Counted from the first letter of the stretch, positions 18,184-27,559 are shown. The stretch: DNA of 64,000 bases from Kocuria varians (GCF_006539885.1 NZ_BJNW01000005.1:80508-144507); one strand, 5' to 3'. Translations and numbers: made by a program. Notes: generated by a model from the sequence alone, not told the origin.

Positions 18184-19623
18184 ATGGGCGACACAGCACC
18201 CGGCCGCACCCACCACGCGGTTCTCCCCCGCACCGACGACGCGGCCACCGGTCCCGAACACCCTGCCACCGGCCCCGAGGGCGCGACGCCCGGGGACCTG
18301 CGCACCGCCGCGGCAGCGGTGCGCTCGAAGAAGCGGGTGCTGGCGGCGTCGTTTGTGGGCACGACCATCGAGTGGTACGACTTCTACCTCTACGGCGCGG
18401 CCGCCGCGCTGGTCTTCAACCATTACTTCTTCCCGCAGGGTTCCGGGGTGGGGGCGGTGATCGCCTCGTTCGCGACTTTCGCGATCGCGTTCTTCTTCCG
18501 TCCCCTGGGCGGGATCGTCGCGGGGCACCTGGGTGACCGGATCGGGCGCAAGGCGCTGCTCGTGGCGTCCCTGCTGGCCATGGGCCTGGCGACCACGCTG
18601 ATCGGTCTGCTGCCCGGCTTCGACCGGATCGGGTGGGCCGCGGTGGTGCTGCTGGTCGCGTGCCGGATCCTGCAGGGGCTCTCCGCGGGCATGGAGTGGG
18701 GCGGTTCGGCGGTGCTGTCCGTGGAGCACGCCCCCGCCGGGATGCGCGGGCTGTTCGGTTCGTTCACGCAGGTCGGCTCCGCCGCGGGCATGCTGCTGTC
18801 CACCGCGTTCTTTGCCGTGGTGCAGGCCGTGACCACCGCCGAGCAGTTCCAGGCGTGGGGCTGGCGGGTGCCGTTCGTGTTCTCCGCGGTGCTCGTGGTG
18901 ATCGGCCTGGTGATCCGCGCCGGTGTCTCGGATGCGGACGAGTTCCGCGAGGTCAAGGCCGAGAACCACCAGGCGCTCTCCCCCGTGCGGGAGGTCCTGA
19001 CCCGCTACCCGCGCGGTGTCATCGTGTGCATCGGCCAGCGCATGGTCCAGCCCGCGATCTTCTCGATCCTCACCGTCTACACCCTCACCTACGTCACCCA
19101 GCACCGCGGGCAGAGCCAGTGGGTCATAGTCTCGATCCTGATCGCCGCGGGCGTGGGCATCGTGGGCGGGCCCTTCTGGGGCTGGCTCTCGGACCGTGTG
19201 GGGCGCCGGCGGATCTCCGTAGTCTCCGCCGCGCTGATCGGGGTGTTCGTGTGGCCGTACTTCCTGTTCCTGGACCGGGGTCCGCTCGCCCTGCTGCCGC
19301 TCGTCTACCTGCTGGGCCTGGCCGTGCTGCACGACAGCATCTACGGCCCCCAGGCCGCGCTGTTCGCCGAGCAGTTCCCCGTGCACCTGCGCTACTCCGG
19401 GGTCTCCCTGGGCTACCAGGTGGGCACGATCCTCTCCGGCGGCCTCACGCCCATGATCGCCGCGTGGCTCGTGGCCACCGGCGGCGGCACCCCCTGGCTG
19501 CTGTGCGGCTACCTGGCCGTGCTCGCGGCGGTCTCGGTTCTCACCGGGCGCATGGCCCGGGACTCCGTGGCCGACGGCGCCCGCGTGGTCCCCACGCGCC
19601 TCGCCGCCCCTGTCCCCGCCTGA
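18184..19623 (+). CDS. MHS-family MFS transporter (metabolite:H+ symporter type)
   Basis: A 479-residue, 12-segment major facilitator. It shows the MHS hallmarks: a charged N-terminus, then AASFVGTTIEWYDFYLYG in the first helix, FFFRPLGGIVAGHLGDRIGRK in the 2-3 loop, and WGWLSDRVGRRR after helix 8. Relatives (ProP, ShiA, KgtP, CitA) import carboxylates or osmolytes with protons. The substrate is unknown. AAGGA precedes the ATG. It is followed by a hairpin and then a flavin monooxygenase on the same strand. Confidence 0.88.
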   Translation: MGDTAPGRTHHAVLPRTDDAATGPEHPATGPEGATPGDLRTAAAAVRSKKRVLAASFVGTTIEWYDFYLYGAAAALVFNHYFFPQGSGVGAVIASFATFAIAFFFRPLGGIVAGHLGDRIGRKALLVASLLAMGLATTLIGLLPGFDRIGWAAVVLLVACRILQGLSAGMEWGGSAVLSVEHAPAGMRGLFGSFTQVGSAAGMLLSTAFFAVVQAVTTAEQFQAWGWRVPFVFSAVLVVIGLVIRAGVSDADEFREVKAENHQALSPVREVLTRYPRGVIVCIGQRMVQPAIFSILTVYTLTYVTQHRGQSQWVIVSILIAAGVGIVGGPFWGWLSDRVGRRRISVVSAALIGVFVWPYFLFLDRGPLALLPLVYLLGLAVLHDSIYGPQAALFAEQFPVHLRYSGVSLGYQVGTILSGGLTPMIAAWLVATGGGTPWLLCGYLAVLAAVSVLTGRMARDSVADGARVVPTRLAAPVPA

Positions 19624-19630
19624 GCGCAGG

Positions 19631-19669
19631 ACGACGCCGCCGGGCAGGAACCCTGCGCGGCGGCGTCGT
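19631..19669 (+). terminator. Hairpin downstream of the MHS transporter
   Basis: ACGACGCCGCCG (19631-19642) pairs with CGGCGGCGTCGT (19658-19669), 12 bp, with further pairing GGCAG/CTGC in the loop. It lies 8 nt past the stop codon, no U-tract. Same core word as the hairpins at 8173-8216 and 23114-23156. Confidence 0.6.
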
Positions 19670-19775
19670 ACCCGGCGAGCCCCCACCCCGCGCGCTCCAC
19701 CCGGCCAGACACCCCGGCCTGAGAGCCCCTCCGGCCCCACCAGACCTCGACCCGATCCCACCCGAAAGGACCCCC

Positions 19776-21161
19776 ATGCCCCGCCCGCTGCTGTTCAACG
19801 CCTTCGAGATGCCCGTGCCCGTCCACCAGTCCCCGGGGCTGTGGCGGCACCCGGAGGACGAGTCCCGCGACTTCGCCTCCCCGGCGCACTGGGAGAAGGA
19901 GGCGCGGATCATCGAGGACGCCGGTTTCCACGGCATCTTCCTCGCGGACGTGCTGGGTCTCTACGACGTGTACGGCGGCAGCCCGGACGCCGCCCTGCGC
20001 GGTGGGGTGCAGGTGCCGCAGCTGGACCCCCTGCTGCTGGCCCCGCTGCTCGCGAAGGCCACGGAGCACCTGGCCGTGGGCGTCACGGCGTCGGTGACCT
20101 ACGCGGCCCCCTACGACCTCGCCCGCCGCTTCGCCACCCTGGACGCCCTCACGGACGGGCGCATCGCGTGGAACGTGGTGACCTCCTACCAGGAGTCCGC
20201 CGCCCGCAACCTGGGCCTCGGCACGCAGCTGCCCCACGACGAGCGCTACGACCGCGCGGACGAGTACATGGACGTGGTCTACGCGCTGTGGGAGGGCTGC
20301 TACGAGGACGACGCGTACGTCGCGGACCCGGCGAGCGGCGTCGTCGTGGACCCGCAGAAGGTGCGCGGCGCGCAGCACCACGGCACGTACTTCGACGTCA
20401 CCGCCCCCGCGCTCACGGCCCCCACCCGCCAGCGCACCCCGTTCCTCTTCCAGGCCGGTGCCTCCCCGCGCGGCCTGGAGTTCGCCGCCAAGCACGCGGA
20501 GGCGGTGTTCTTCTCCGGGCCCACGCCCGAGCACGTGGCGCGCTGGACCGGCAGGCTGCGCGAGGAGGCGCGGGCCGCCGGCCGCGCACCCGAGTCCGTC
20601 AAGGCGTTCACGAACGTCGCGGTCGTGGTCGCGGAGACGGACGAGGCCGCCCAGCAGCGCCTCGCCGAGTACCGCCGGCACGTGGACGTCCCCGCCGCGC
20701 TGGCCCTGTTCGGCGGGTGGACCGGCGTGGACCTCTCGGACGCGGACCCGGACGCGCCCTTGGAGCACGTGGAGACGGACGCCAACCGCTCGGCGCTCGC
20801 GTCCTTCACGACCATGGACCCGGACGCCGCCTGGACCCCGCGCCGCGTGGCCGAGTTCGTGGCCGTGGGCGGGCGCGGACCGGTGATCACGGGCTCCCCC
20901 GAGACGGTCGCGGACGAGCTCGAACGCTGGGCCCGGGACGCGGACGTGGACGGCTTCAACGTCAACGCGTGCGTGCGCCCCGCGGACTTCGAGCGCTTCG
21001 GCCGCTTCGTGGCGCCGGTGCTGCGCGAGCGCGGACTTCTGGGGCCCGCCCGCGAGCGCCACGACGACGCCGCGGCCCCGGCCCGCACCGCCCGCGAGGT
21101 CTTCGGCGGGGGCGGGAGCCGGCTGCCCGCCGATCACCCGGGGGCGGCGTACCGGCGGTGA
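19776..21161 (+). CDS. LLM-class flavin monooxygenase, NtaA/SnaA/DszA family
   Basis: A 461-residue TIM-barrel FMNH2-dependent monooxygenase. It has HWEKEARIIEDAGFHGIFLAD near the N-terminus, ASVTYAAPYDLARRFATLDALTDGRIAWNVVTS-type segments (split here by position: about residues 110-145), HDERYDRADEYMDVVY and PFLFQAGASPRG, all diagnostic of the nitrilotriacetate/dibenzothiophene monooxygenase group. It needs a separate flavin reductase, not seen nearby. Shine-Dalgarno GAAAGGA. A neighbouring MHS importer could supply its carboxylate or sulfur substrate; that link is a guess. Confidence 0.9.
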   Translation: MPRPLLFNAFEMPVPVHQSPGLWRHPEDESRDFASPAHWEKEARIIEDAGFHGIFLADVLGLYDVYGGSPDAALRGGVQVPQLDPLLLAPLLAKATEHLAVGVTASVTYAAPYDLARRFATLDALTDGRIAWNVVTSYQESAARNLGLGTQLPHDERYDRADEYMDVVYALWEGCYEDDAYVADPASGVVVDPQKVRGAQHHGTYFDVTAPALTAPTRQRTPFLFQAGASPRGLEFAAKHAEAVFFSGPTPEHVARWTGRLREEARAAGRAPESVKAFTNVAVVVAETDEAAQQRLAEYRRHVDVPAALALFGGWTGVDLSDADPDAPLEHVETDANRSALASFTTMDPDAAWTPRRVAEFVAVGGRGPVITGSPETVADELERWARDADVDGFNVNACVRPADFERFGRFVAPVLRERGLLGPARERHDDAAAPARTAREVFGGGGSRLPADHPGAAYRR

Positions 21162-21194
21162 GGCGGCCGACCGGTCGACGGTGGAACCAGTGCT

Positions 21195-21229
21195 GAGCCC
21201 GGGAGGCGGCCCCGTCGCCTCCCGGGCTC
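21195..21229. terminator. Bidirectional terminator hairpin
   Basis: A perfect 14-bp stem, GAGCCCGGGAGGCG (21195-21208) with 21216-21229, 7-nt loop, between the convergent monooxygenase (ends 21161) and NCS1 permease (ends 21242). Confidence 0.75.
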
Positions 21230-21241
21230 GGCCCTGACCGT

Positions 21242-22924
21242 TCAGCTCTGCGCGGGGAGCACGTACCGCCCGGTCTTGTCCGTGGCCAGGGCGAGCGAGG
21301 AGATGTGCTGCACCTCGCCGTCGGGCCCGGGCTCGTTGGAGCGCAGCATGTCCGGGCGCTCGAAGTCCAGGCCGGTGACGTGGCACGTGAGGGTCACGTC
21401 CGAGGGGTTGCCGTCCTTGTCCGTGTAGGGCAGGTCGATGCCGTCGTCCGTGCGCCGCAGGTAGTAGCGACCGCGCGTCAGGATGGCCATGAGAGGCGTG
21501 GCGACCACCGCGATCAGCACCGCGAAGATCGGGGAGAACGGGGCGATCCCCGGTCCGAAGGCCCCGAAGAACATGGCGATCGAGATCCCCGCGGAGAGCC
21601 CCAGCGAGACGAGCCCCACGGGGTTCCAGTTGTGCAGCATGCCGCGGCGGAACTCGGGGACCTTGGGCGAGAGCCCCAGGACGTGCTTGTTGACCACGAT
21701 GTCCGTGGCCACCGTGACGATCCACGCCATCGCGCAGTTCGCGTAGAAGCTGAGCACGGTGTTCAGGAAGTCGAACATGTTCAGTTCCATGAGCGTGAGC
21801 GCGATCGCCAGGTTCACCCCCACGAACACCAGCCGCCCCGGGTAGGTGCGGGTCACGCGGGTGAACGAGTTGGTCCAGGCGAGGGAGCCCGAGTACGCGT
21901 TGGTCACGTTGATCTTGATCTGCGAGATCACCACGAGCACCACGGCCAGCAGCATCGCGAGCCACCCGGGCATCATGTGCTGGTAGACCCCCAGGAACTG
22001 GTGGACGGGCTCGTTGGCGGTCGCCGACGCCGCCGGGTCCAGCCGCGCGATCAGGTACACCGTGATGAACAGGCCGGTGATCTGTTTGGCCGCACCGAAG
22101 AGCACCCAGCCCGGGCCCGCGAGGATGACCGCGCGCCACCAGGCCACCCGGTTCTCGTCCGTCTTGGGAGGCATGAAGCGCAGGTAGTCGATCTGCTCGG
22201 CGATCTGCGCGATCAGGGACAGGCACACGCCCGCCGCGAGCATCACGGCCGCGAAGCTCGGCCCCTGGCCGGACTCGCCCCGGTAGTCCAGGAACTGCCC
22301 CACGGAGGAGGGGTCGGAGACCACCAGGTACCCCACGGGGATCACCATCAGCACGAGCCACAGGGGCGTGGTCCACACCTGCACCTTGGCCAGGGACTTC
22401 ATCCCGTAGATCACCAGTGGGATCACGATCAGTGTGGCGATCGCGTAGCCCACCGGTTTGGGGATCCCCAGGCCCAGCTCCAGCCCCTGGGCCATGATCG
22501 AGCCCTCCAGCGCGAAGAGGATGAACGTGAACGTCGCGAAGATGACGTTGGTGATGATCGAGCCGTAGTACCCGAAGCCCGAGCCGCGGGTGATGAGGTC
22601 GAGATCCAGGTTGTAGCGCGCCGCGTAGTACGCGAGCGGTAGCCCCGTGACGAAGATGATCACCGCGGCCACCAGGATCCCCAGCAGGGCGTTGGTGGTG
22701 CCGTGGGCCATGCCGATGTTCGCCCCGATCGAGAAGTCCGCCAGGTAGGCGATGCCACCGAGCGCGCTCGTGGCCACCACGCCCGGGCCCCACGTGCGGT
22801 AGGAGCGCGGGGCGAAGCGCAGCGTGTAGTCCTCCAGGCTCTCCTTCGCCGCCGAGCGGGCCCCGGTCTCCGCCGGTGGCGCCGGGGTGGAGAGTTCGTT
22901 GCGGGCATCCACGTCCAGGGACAT
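21242..22924 (-). CDS. NCS1-family nucleobase/cation permease
   Basis: A 560-residue transporter with about 12 membrane segments. The N-terminal signature FAPRSYRTWGPGVVATSALGG and LITRGSGFGYYGSI are typical of purine-cytosine permeases (CodB-like NCS1). It imports a nucleobase, hydantoin or related ring with Na+ or H+. It has a soluble C-terminal tail of about 70 residues after the last helix (DDGIDLPYTDKDGNP). The ATG at 22924 has AAAGGA upstream. No pyrimidine or purine catabolic gene is adjacent, so the substrate is open. Confidence 0.87.
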   Translation of the reverse strand: MSLDVDARNELSTPAPPAETGARSAAKESLEDYTLRFAPRSYRTWGPGVVATSALGGIAYLADFSIGANIGMAHGTTNALLGILVAAVIIFVTGLPLAYYAARYNLDLDLITRGSGFGYYGSIITNVIFATFTFILFALEGSIMAQGLELGLGIPKPVGYAIATLIVIPLVIYGMKSLAKVQVWTTPLWLVLMVIPVGYLVVSDPSSVGQFLDYRGESGQGPSFAAVMLAAGVCLSLIAQIAEQIDYLRFMPPKTDENRVAWWRAVILAGPGWVLFGAAKQITGLFITVYLIARLDPAASATANEPVHQFLGVYQHMMPGWLAMLLAVVLVVISQIKINVTNAYSGSLAWTNSFTRVTRTYPGRLVFVGVNLAIALTLMELNMFDFLNTVLSFYANCAMAWIVTVATDIVVNKHVLGLSPKVPEFRRGMLHNWNPVGLVSLGLSAGISIAMFFGAFGPGIAPFSPIFAVLIAVVATPLMAILTRGRYYLRRTDDGIDLPYTDKDGNPSDVTLTCHVTGLDFERPDMLRSNEPGPDGEVQHISSLALATDKTGRYVLPAQS

Positions 22925-23113
22925 GCCGCCATCCTTTCGTCGCGCACGGGAGCGGACCCCTCGGGGAATCCCCACCGGGCGGCACACGTGCGCGTCCGGT
23001 GGTCCGCGGTCTGCGCGGATGACCCGATCCTGACGCGGTCATGTTTCCGGGATGTTGACGGCGTGAGTGCGGCGTGTATCGCGCGGGCACCTCGTGTAAC
23101 GGTCGTGGGACGG

Positions 23114-23156
23114 CGACGCCGCGGTTCGCCGAGCGCCCGCGGTCACCGCGGCGTCG
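23114..23156 (-). terminator. Hairpin downstream of efeB
   Basis: CGACGCCGCGGT (23114-23125) pairs with ACCGCGGCGTCG (23145-23156), 12 bp with a 19-nt loop, 41 nt past the efeB stop. No U-tract. Third intergenic hairpin in the window built on the CGACGCCGC core. The remaining interval up to the NCS1 start (22925-23113) shows no gene. Confidence 0.55.
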
Positions 23157-23196
23157 TCGTGCGTGGCACGGGCCTCGCAGCTCAGGGGGCGCGGGC

Positions 23197-24504
23197 TCAG
23201 GCCTCGAAGAGCTGCTGCCCCAGGTAGGCGTTCTCGTCCGCCGGGACCCCCGGGGGCACCGCGAAGAGCCCGGAGCCGGTGTGGCGCAGGTACTCGCTCA
23301 GGGCGTCCTCCCGGGCCAGCTTCTTCTGGATCGGCACGAATCCGGTGGCGGGGTCCTTGACCATGGCGATGAAGAACAGCCCCACGTCCATGTTGCCCAG
23401 GGTGTCCGTGCCGTCCGCGTAGTTGTAGCCGCGGCGCAGCATCTGCACGCCGTGGTTGGTGTCCGGGTGGGCCAGGCGCACGTGGGAGTCCACGGGCACG
23501 ATCGGCTGGTTGCCGGAGCCCATCATGTTCAGGTCCACCGGGGTGAACTCCTCACCGCCGGACAGGGGTGCCCCCGTGCCCTTGGTGCGCCCGATGATCT
23601 TCTCCTGCCCGGACAGCGCCTCACGGTCCCACGTCTCGAGGATCATGCGGATGCGGCGGGCCACCAGGTAGGTGCCACCGCTGAGCCAGGAGTCGTCCCT
23701 GACCCACACGTGGTCGTCGATCGCCGCGGAGTCCTCCGCCTTGAGATTGGCGGTGCCGTCCTTGAAGCCGAAGAGGTTGCGCGGCGTGGCCTGGGCGGTG
23801 GAGGTCGAGGACGTGCGCCCGAAACCCAGCTGCATCCACCGGGTGGAGACCACCCCGAAGCCCATGCGGATCAGGTTGTGCACCGCGTGAACCGCCACCT
23901 GGGGATCGTCCGCGCACGCCTGGATGCACAGGTCCCCGCCGGTGCGCGCGTCCTCGAGCTGGTCCCCCGCGAAGTGCGGCAGCTCGATCAGCCCCTTCGG
24001 AAGGTGGGCCTTGAGCCCGAAGCGGTCCTTGCCGGAGGAGTCCTGGAACAGCGAGCGCCCGAAGCCCACGGTCACGGTCAGGTGGGCGGCACTGAGGTCG
24101 TGGGCCTCCCCCGTGTCCTGGGGCGGGGCGTACTCGGAGCCGCCGTCGAAACCGGTCTCGGTGACGTCCAGGCCCCGGGTGATGCGCCGGCACGCGGCGG
24201 TCCAGTCCTTGAGCAGGGAGATCAGTTCGGCCCGGTCCTTGGTGAGCACGTTCAGGGACGCGAAGCACAGCCGGTCCTGGGCCGGGGTGACGATCCCGGC
24301 CTGGTGCTCGCCGTGGAAGTCCACGACGTCCTGCGGCTCGTGGTCCCCGAGGGCGTCCTCGAGCGCGGCCACCGCGGGACGACCCGCCGCCCCGAGTCCC
24401 GCGCCGACCGCGAGCGCCCCGGCGCCGGTGCCGAGCAGGGCGCGCCGGGAGAACCCGCGGCGGGTGGGTGTGGTGGGGGTCTCGTCCCGCGGTGTCTCGC
24501 CCAC
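23197..24504 (-). CDS. efeB: Deferrochelatase/Dyp-type peroxidase EfeB
   Basis: A 435-residue secreted haem peroxidase. A twin-arginine signal (RRGFSRRALLGTGAGAL, residues about 15-31) directs it out via Tat. The Dyp signature GFKDGTAN (catalytic Asp) is near residue 245, and the proximal haem His is likely in the DSHVRLAHP segment; IGRTKGTG is also conserved. It belongs to the EfeUOB iron uptake system, where it releases or oxidises iron. It lies 4 bp after efeO. Confidence 0.95.
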   Translation of the reverse strand: MGETPRDETPTTPTRRGFSRRALLGTGAGALAVGAGLGAAGRPAVAALEDALGDHEPQDVVDFHGEHQAGIVTPAQDRLCFASLNVLTKDRAELISLLKDWTAACRRITRGLDVTETGFDGGSEYAPPQDTGEAHDLSAAHLTVTVGFGRSLFQDSSGKDRFGLKAHLPKGLIELPHFAGDQLEDARTGGDLCIQACADDPQVAVHAVHNLIRMGFGVVSTRWMQLGFGRTSSTSTAQATPRNLFGFKDGTANLKAEDSAAIDDHVWVRDDSWLSGGTYLVARRIRMILETWDREALSGQEKIIGRTKGTGAPLSGGEEFTPVDLNMMGSGNQPIVPVDSHVRLAHPDTNHGVQMLRRGYNYADGTDTLGNMDVGLFFIAMVKDPATGFVPIQKKLAREDALSEYLRHTGSGLFAVPPGVPADENAYLGQQLFEA

Positions 24505-24508
24505 CTGT

Positions 24509-25675
24509 TTACTCCACGACCTTGTCCGTGACGGTGGACAGGGGCTCGGACAGCGCGTTGACGGCGTCGGAGAGCTCCTTGACCTCGGCCTTGCTCAGCG
24601 TGTCGTAGATGACGAAGCCGTCACCCTCCTTGTGCTTGTCGAGCAGCTTCTGGAGGTCGTCGAAGCGGGTCTTGAGGGTGGAGTCGAGGTTCGCGTCGCG
24701 CTTCTTGAGCAGCGGGGAGAGGTCCTCGTAGGCGATCCGGGCGCCGTCCACGTTGGCCTGGAAGTCCCACAGGTCCGTGTGGGACCAGGTCTCCTCCTCG
24801 CCGGTGACCTTGCCGGTGGCGACCTCGTCCAGCAGCTCCTTGGCGCCGTTGGAGAGCTGGTCCGCGGTGAACGTGATGTCGCGGGTGCGGTCGTAGAGAG
24901 TCTGGGTGTCGGCCACGAGCTGGTCCGCGAGCGCGTCGCGGTCCTTCTGCGCGAGGGCCGTGTAGCCGGTGGCGGGCGGCCACAGGTCCTTCTCGATGCG
25001 GTGCCAGCCGGTCCACTTCTGGCCGGACTCGAGGTCCGCCTCGCGCAGGTCCAGCTTGGGGTCGAGGTCACCGAAGGACTCGGCCACGGGCTCGATACGC
25101 TCCCAGTGCATGCGCACCGGGGCGTAGAGCTCGCGGGCCGCGGCGTCGTCGCCCTTCTTGTAGGCGTCCGCGAACTGCTTGGTGCCGGTGAGCAGCTGCT
25201 CGGCCTGGTCCTTGACGTAGGAGGCGTACTGGGTGGTGGCCTGGTTCTTGAGGTCGCCGTCCTGGACGTCCTTCTGGTCCCCGCCCTCGCCCTTGGTCAC
25301 GGTGAAGTCCCCGCGGATGCCGTCCCCCACCATGCCGGGCTTGCACGCGGTGAAGTACCTGCCCTCGGGGACGGAGACGGTGAGCTGGCGGTTCAGGCCC
25401 GGGGCGATGTTCTCGACCTCGCCCACGATCCGCAGCCCGTCCTCGCCGAGCAGGTAGAACTCGGTGACCTTGGAACCCTCGTTCTTGACGTCGAAACGGA
25501 CGGTCCCGGAGGGGGCCTCGGTGGCGGAGACGTCGCACGTGTCGTCGGTGCTGGTCACCGAGATCGTGCCGTCGTCCTTGCCGCCGGACTGGTTGTTGGG
25601 CTGGCACGCAGCCAGGGTGAGGAGCAGGCCCGTGGCAGTCACCAGGGCGGGAAGGGTTGTGGCACGACGGGGCAT
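24509..25675 (-). CDS. efeO: Iron uptake lipoprotein EfeO
   Basis: A 388-residue lipoprotein with signal and lipobox LAAC (Cys about residue 24). The N-terminal cupredoxin-like domain (about residues 35-125) is followed by the M75 peptidase-like domain with the metal-binding HxxE motifs MHWERIEP and GWHRIEKDLWP. It binds periplasmic (here exocytoplasmic) iron and hands it to EfeU. Middle gene of efeUOB. Confidence 0.95.
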   Translation of the reverse strand: MPRRATTLPALVTATGLLLTLAACQPNNQSGGKDDGTISVTSTDDTCDVSATEAPSGTVRFDVKNEGSKVTEFYLLGEDGLRIVGEVENIAPGLNRQLTVSVPEGRYFTACKPGMVGDGIRGDFTVTKGEGGDQKDVQDGDLKNQATTQYASYVKDQAEQLLTGTKQFADAYKKGDDAAARELYAPVRMHWERIEPVAESFGDLDPKLDLREADLESGQKWTGWHRIEKDLWPPATGYTALAQKDRDALADQLVADTQTLYDRTRDITFTADQLSNGAKELLDEVATGKVTGEEETWSHTDLWDFQANVDGARIAYEDLSPLLKKRDANLDSTLKTRFDDLQKLLDKHKEGDGFVIYDTLSKAEVKELSDAVNALSEPLSTVTDKVVE

Positions 25676-25729
25676 GGGAGTCCTCGGTCTGGGCCGTCGA
25701 CGTCGACGGCGGTGGGTGGGGTGGGCGGG

Positions 25730-26593
25730 TCAGGCGGCGGTGGTCACCGGGGCCGCGGCGGCCGGTGCCGTGGCACGGCGCCCGCCCTGGCGGGAGCGCA
25801 GAACGAACAGCGGCATCACGATCAGCACGTAGAGCCACCACGCGGTGAACTCCAGCCAGGTGGTGGCCGGGGAGAAGTTGAAGACGCCCTTGAGCAGCAC
25901 GCCGTACCAGCTGGTGGGCGGGATCACGGCGGAGAGGTCGAAGGCCAGGGAGTTGAGCCCGGGCAGGATCCCCGCCTCCTGGAGGTCGTGGAAGCCGTAG
26001 GCGAGCACGCCCGCGGCCACGACCACCAGGAACCCGCCGGTCCAGCGGAAGAAGGTGGACAGGTTCAGGCGCAGCAGTCCGCGGGTGATGGCCCACGCGA
26101 TGACGACCGCCACGAGGATTCCGGCCACGGCCGCGAGCGCGGGTCCGAGCATCCCGCCCGAGCCGCCGGCCGCGCGGGTGGCGGCCCACAGGAACAGGGC
26201 GGTCTCCAGACCCTCGCGGCCCACGGTGAGGGCGCCCAGCACCACGATGCCCACCGTGGAGCCCTGGACGGCCACGGCGGCCCGGGACTCCAGTTCGTGC
26301 TTGAGGTTGCGGGAGGCGGCGGCCATCCAGAAGATCATCCAGGTCACGAAGCCCACGGCGATGATGGACAGCGAGCCGCCGATCGCCTCCTGCGCCTCGA
26401 AGGTCAGCGTGGAGGGCCCGAACGTGAGCAGGGCACCGAAGCCCAGTGCCACGAGGATCGCCGCGACCACCCCGGTCCACAGGGGCTTGAGCGCCGAGCG
26501 CTGTCCCACCCGCTTGAGGTATCCGATGAGGATGGCGACGATCAGCGCCGCCTCGAGCCCTTCGCGCAGGCCGATCAGAAATGCCTGGAACAT
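25730..26593 (-). CDS. efeU: Ferrous iron permease EfeU (FTR1 family)
   Basis: A 287-residue, seven-helix iron permease. Both REGLE motifs are present: LIGLREGLEAALI at the N-terminus and TVGREGLETALF near residue 135. The ATG at 26593 starts exactly at the first helix; an ATG 10 codons upstream would overlap the operator and was rejected. Iron oxidised by EfeB/EfeO passes through this channel. First gene of efeUOB, under a DtxR/IdeR box. Confidence 0.94.
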   Translation of the reverse strand: MFQAFLIGLREGLEAALIVAILIGYLKRVGQRSALKPLWTGVVAAILVALGFGALLTFGPSTLTFEAQEAIGGSLSIIAVGFVTWMIFWMAAASRNLKHELESRAAVAVQGSTVGIVVLGALTVGREGLETALFLWAATRAAGGSGGMLGPALAAVAGILVAVVIAWAITRGLLRLNLSTFFRWTGGFLVVVAAGVLAYGFHDLQEAGILPGLNSLAFDLSAVIPPTSWYGVLLKGVFNFSPATTWLEFTAWWLYVLIVMPLFVLRSRQGGRRATAPAAAAPVTTAA

Positions 26594-26610
26594 GTCCCCG
26601 TCTTCCACCA

Positions 26611-26629
26611 TAAGGTGAGGCAAACCTAA
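26611..26629 (-). promoter_or_regulatory. DtxR/IdeR iron box of efeUOB
   Basis: TAAGGTGAGGCAAACCTAA matches the iron box TTAGGTTAGSCTAACCTAA as a 19-bp inverted repeat (14-15 positions). It lies 18 bp upstream of the efeU start. A TTGACA at 26638-26643 on the minus strand is a -35 candidate, so the box would cover the -10. This predicts repression by Fe(II)-DtxR/IdeR. Confidence 0.85.
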
Positions 26630-26697
26630 GAATATGGTGTCAAATTACCACGCGGGAACCGTGCTTCCGGGGCTGTGGGGCTGTGTGCCGATATGTG

Positions 26698-27210
26698 TCA
26701 GGTGTGTCGCGGATCCGGGGCCGCGACCGCTGCGAAGATCGCCCCGGTGAGCTGCGCGAGGTCGGCCGGGGCGAGCCCCACGTCCAGGCCCCGACGACCA
26801 CCGGAGACGTACATCCTCTCGAGGTCCCGGGCGGAGTCGTCGAGCACCGTGGGCAGCTTCGTGCGCTGCCCCAGGGGGCTCACCCCGCCCAGCACGTAGC
26901 CCGTGAGGCGCTGCACGTCCGCGGGCTGCGCGAGGTGGGCCTTCTTCGCTCCCAGGGCGGCCGCGGCGGCCTTGAGGTCCGCGCGCAGCTCCACCGGGAC
27001 CACGCACACCCCGAAGCCACCGTGCTCCAGCTCCACCACGAGGGTCTTGAACACGGCCTCCGGGGAGACACCGAGCTGCTGCGCGGCCTCCAGGCCGTAG
27101 GACTCCGCCCGCGGGTCGTGCTCGTAGGCGCGCTCCTCGAACGCGACACCCGCCGTCGTGAGCTCACGCGTGGCCGGGGTGGCCGATGCTCCGTGCTTCT
27201 TCTTCGCCAT
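26698..27210 (-). CDS. ybaK: Cys-tRNA(Pro)/Cys-tRNA(Cys) deacylase YbaK/EbsC
   Basis: A 170-residue trans-editing enzyme of the YbaK/ProX superfamily. Characteristic segments are EAVFKTLVVEL (catalytic Lys), CVVPVELRADLKAAAAALGAKKAHLA and TGYVLGGVSPLGQRTKLPTVLD, the GG(V)SP loop being the substrate-binding signature. It hydrolyses Cys-tRNA(Pro) made by prolyl-tRNA synthetase. The ATG at 27210 has GGAG Shine-Dalgarnos. Monocistronic. Confidence 0.92.
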   Translation of the reverse strand: MAKKKHGASATPATRELTTAGVAFEERAYEHDPRAESYGLEAAQQLGVSPEAVFKTLVVELEHGGFGVCVVPVELRADLKAAAAALGAKKAHLAQPADVQRLTGYVLGGVSPLGQRTKLPTVLDDSARDLERMYVSGGRRGLDVGLAPADLAQLTGAIFAAVAAPDPRHT

Positions 27211-27559
27211 GACCGTCTCCTTCTCCTTCGTCTCGTGCCGTGCCGTGCGGGTCACGGTGCGTCCACGCACGGACACCTCCCGGACGGTGTGGGTACTGTT
27301 GTCCCTAGTCCGAACGGTGCAGCGCCCCCGCGGAGGTCGCCCCCTCGACCACCGAGCCTACGACGCCACCGCCGCCCGGACGAGCTTCTCCCCCAGCGCC
27401 ACCCCCGTCACGCCCCACCCCCGAGCGGGCCCGCAGCCGCCGGCCGGTGCGCACCGCGATCCCCCGATCCGCGCGCACCACGCCCCGACCCCCGCGGCCC
27501 TGCCCGGAGGGGTGTCCCGGTGGATGGCACCCCCACCCGATCCCAGGAGGTCCGGGACG

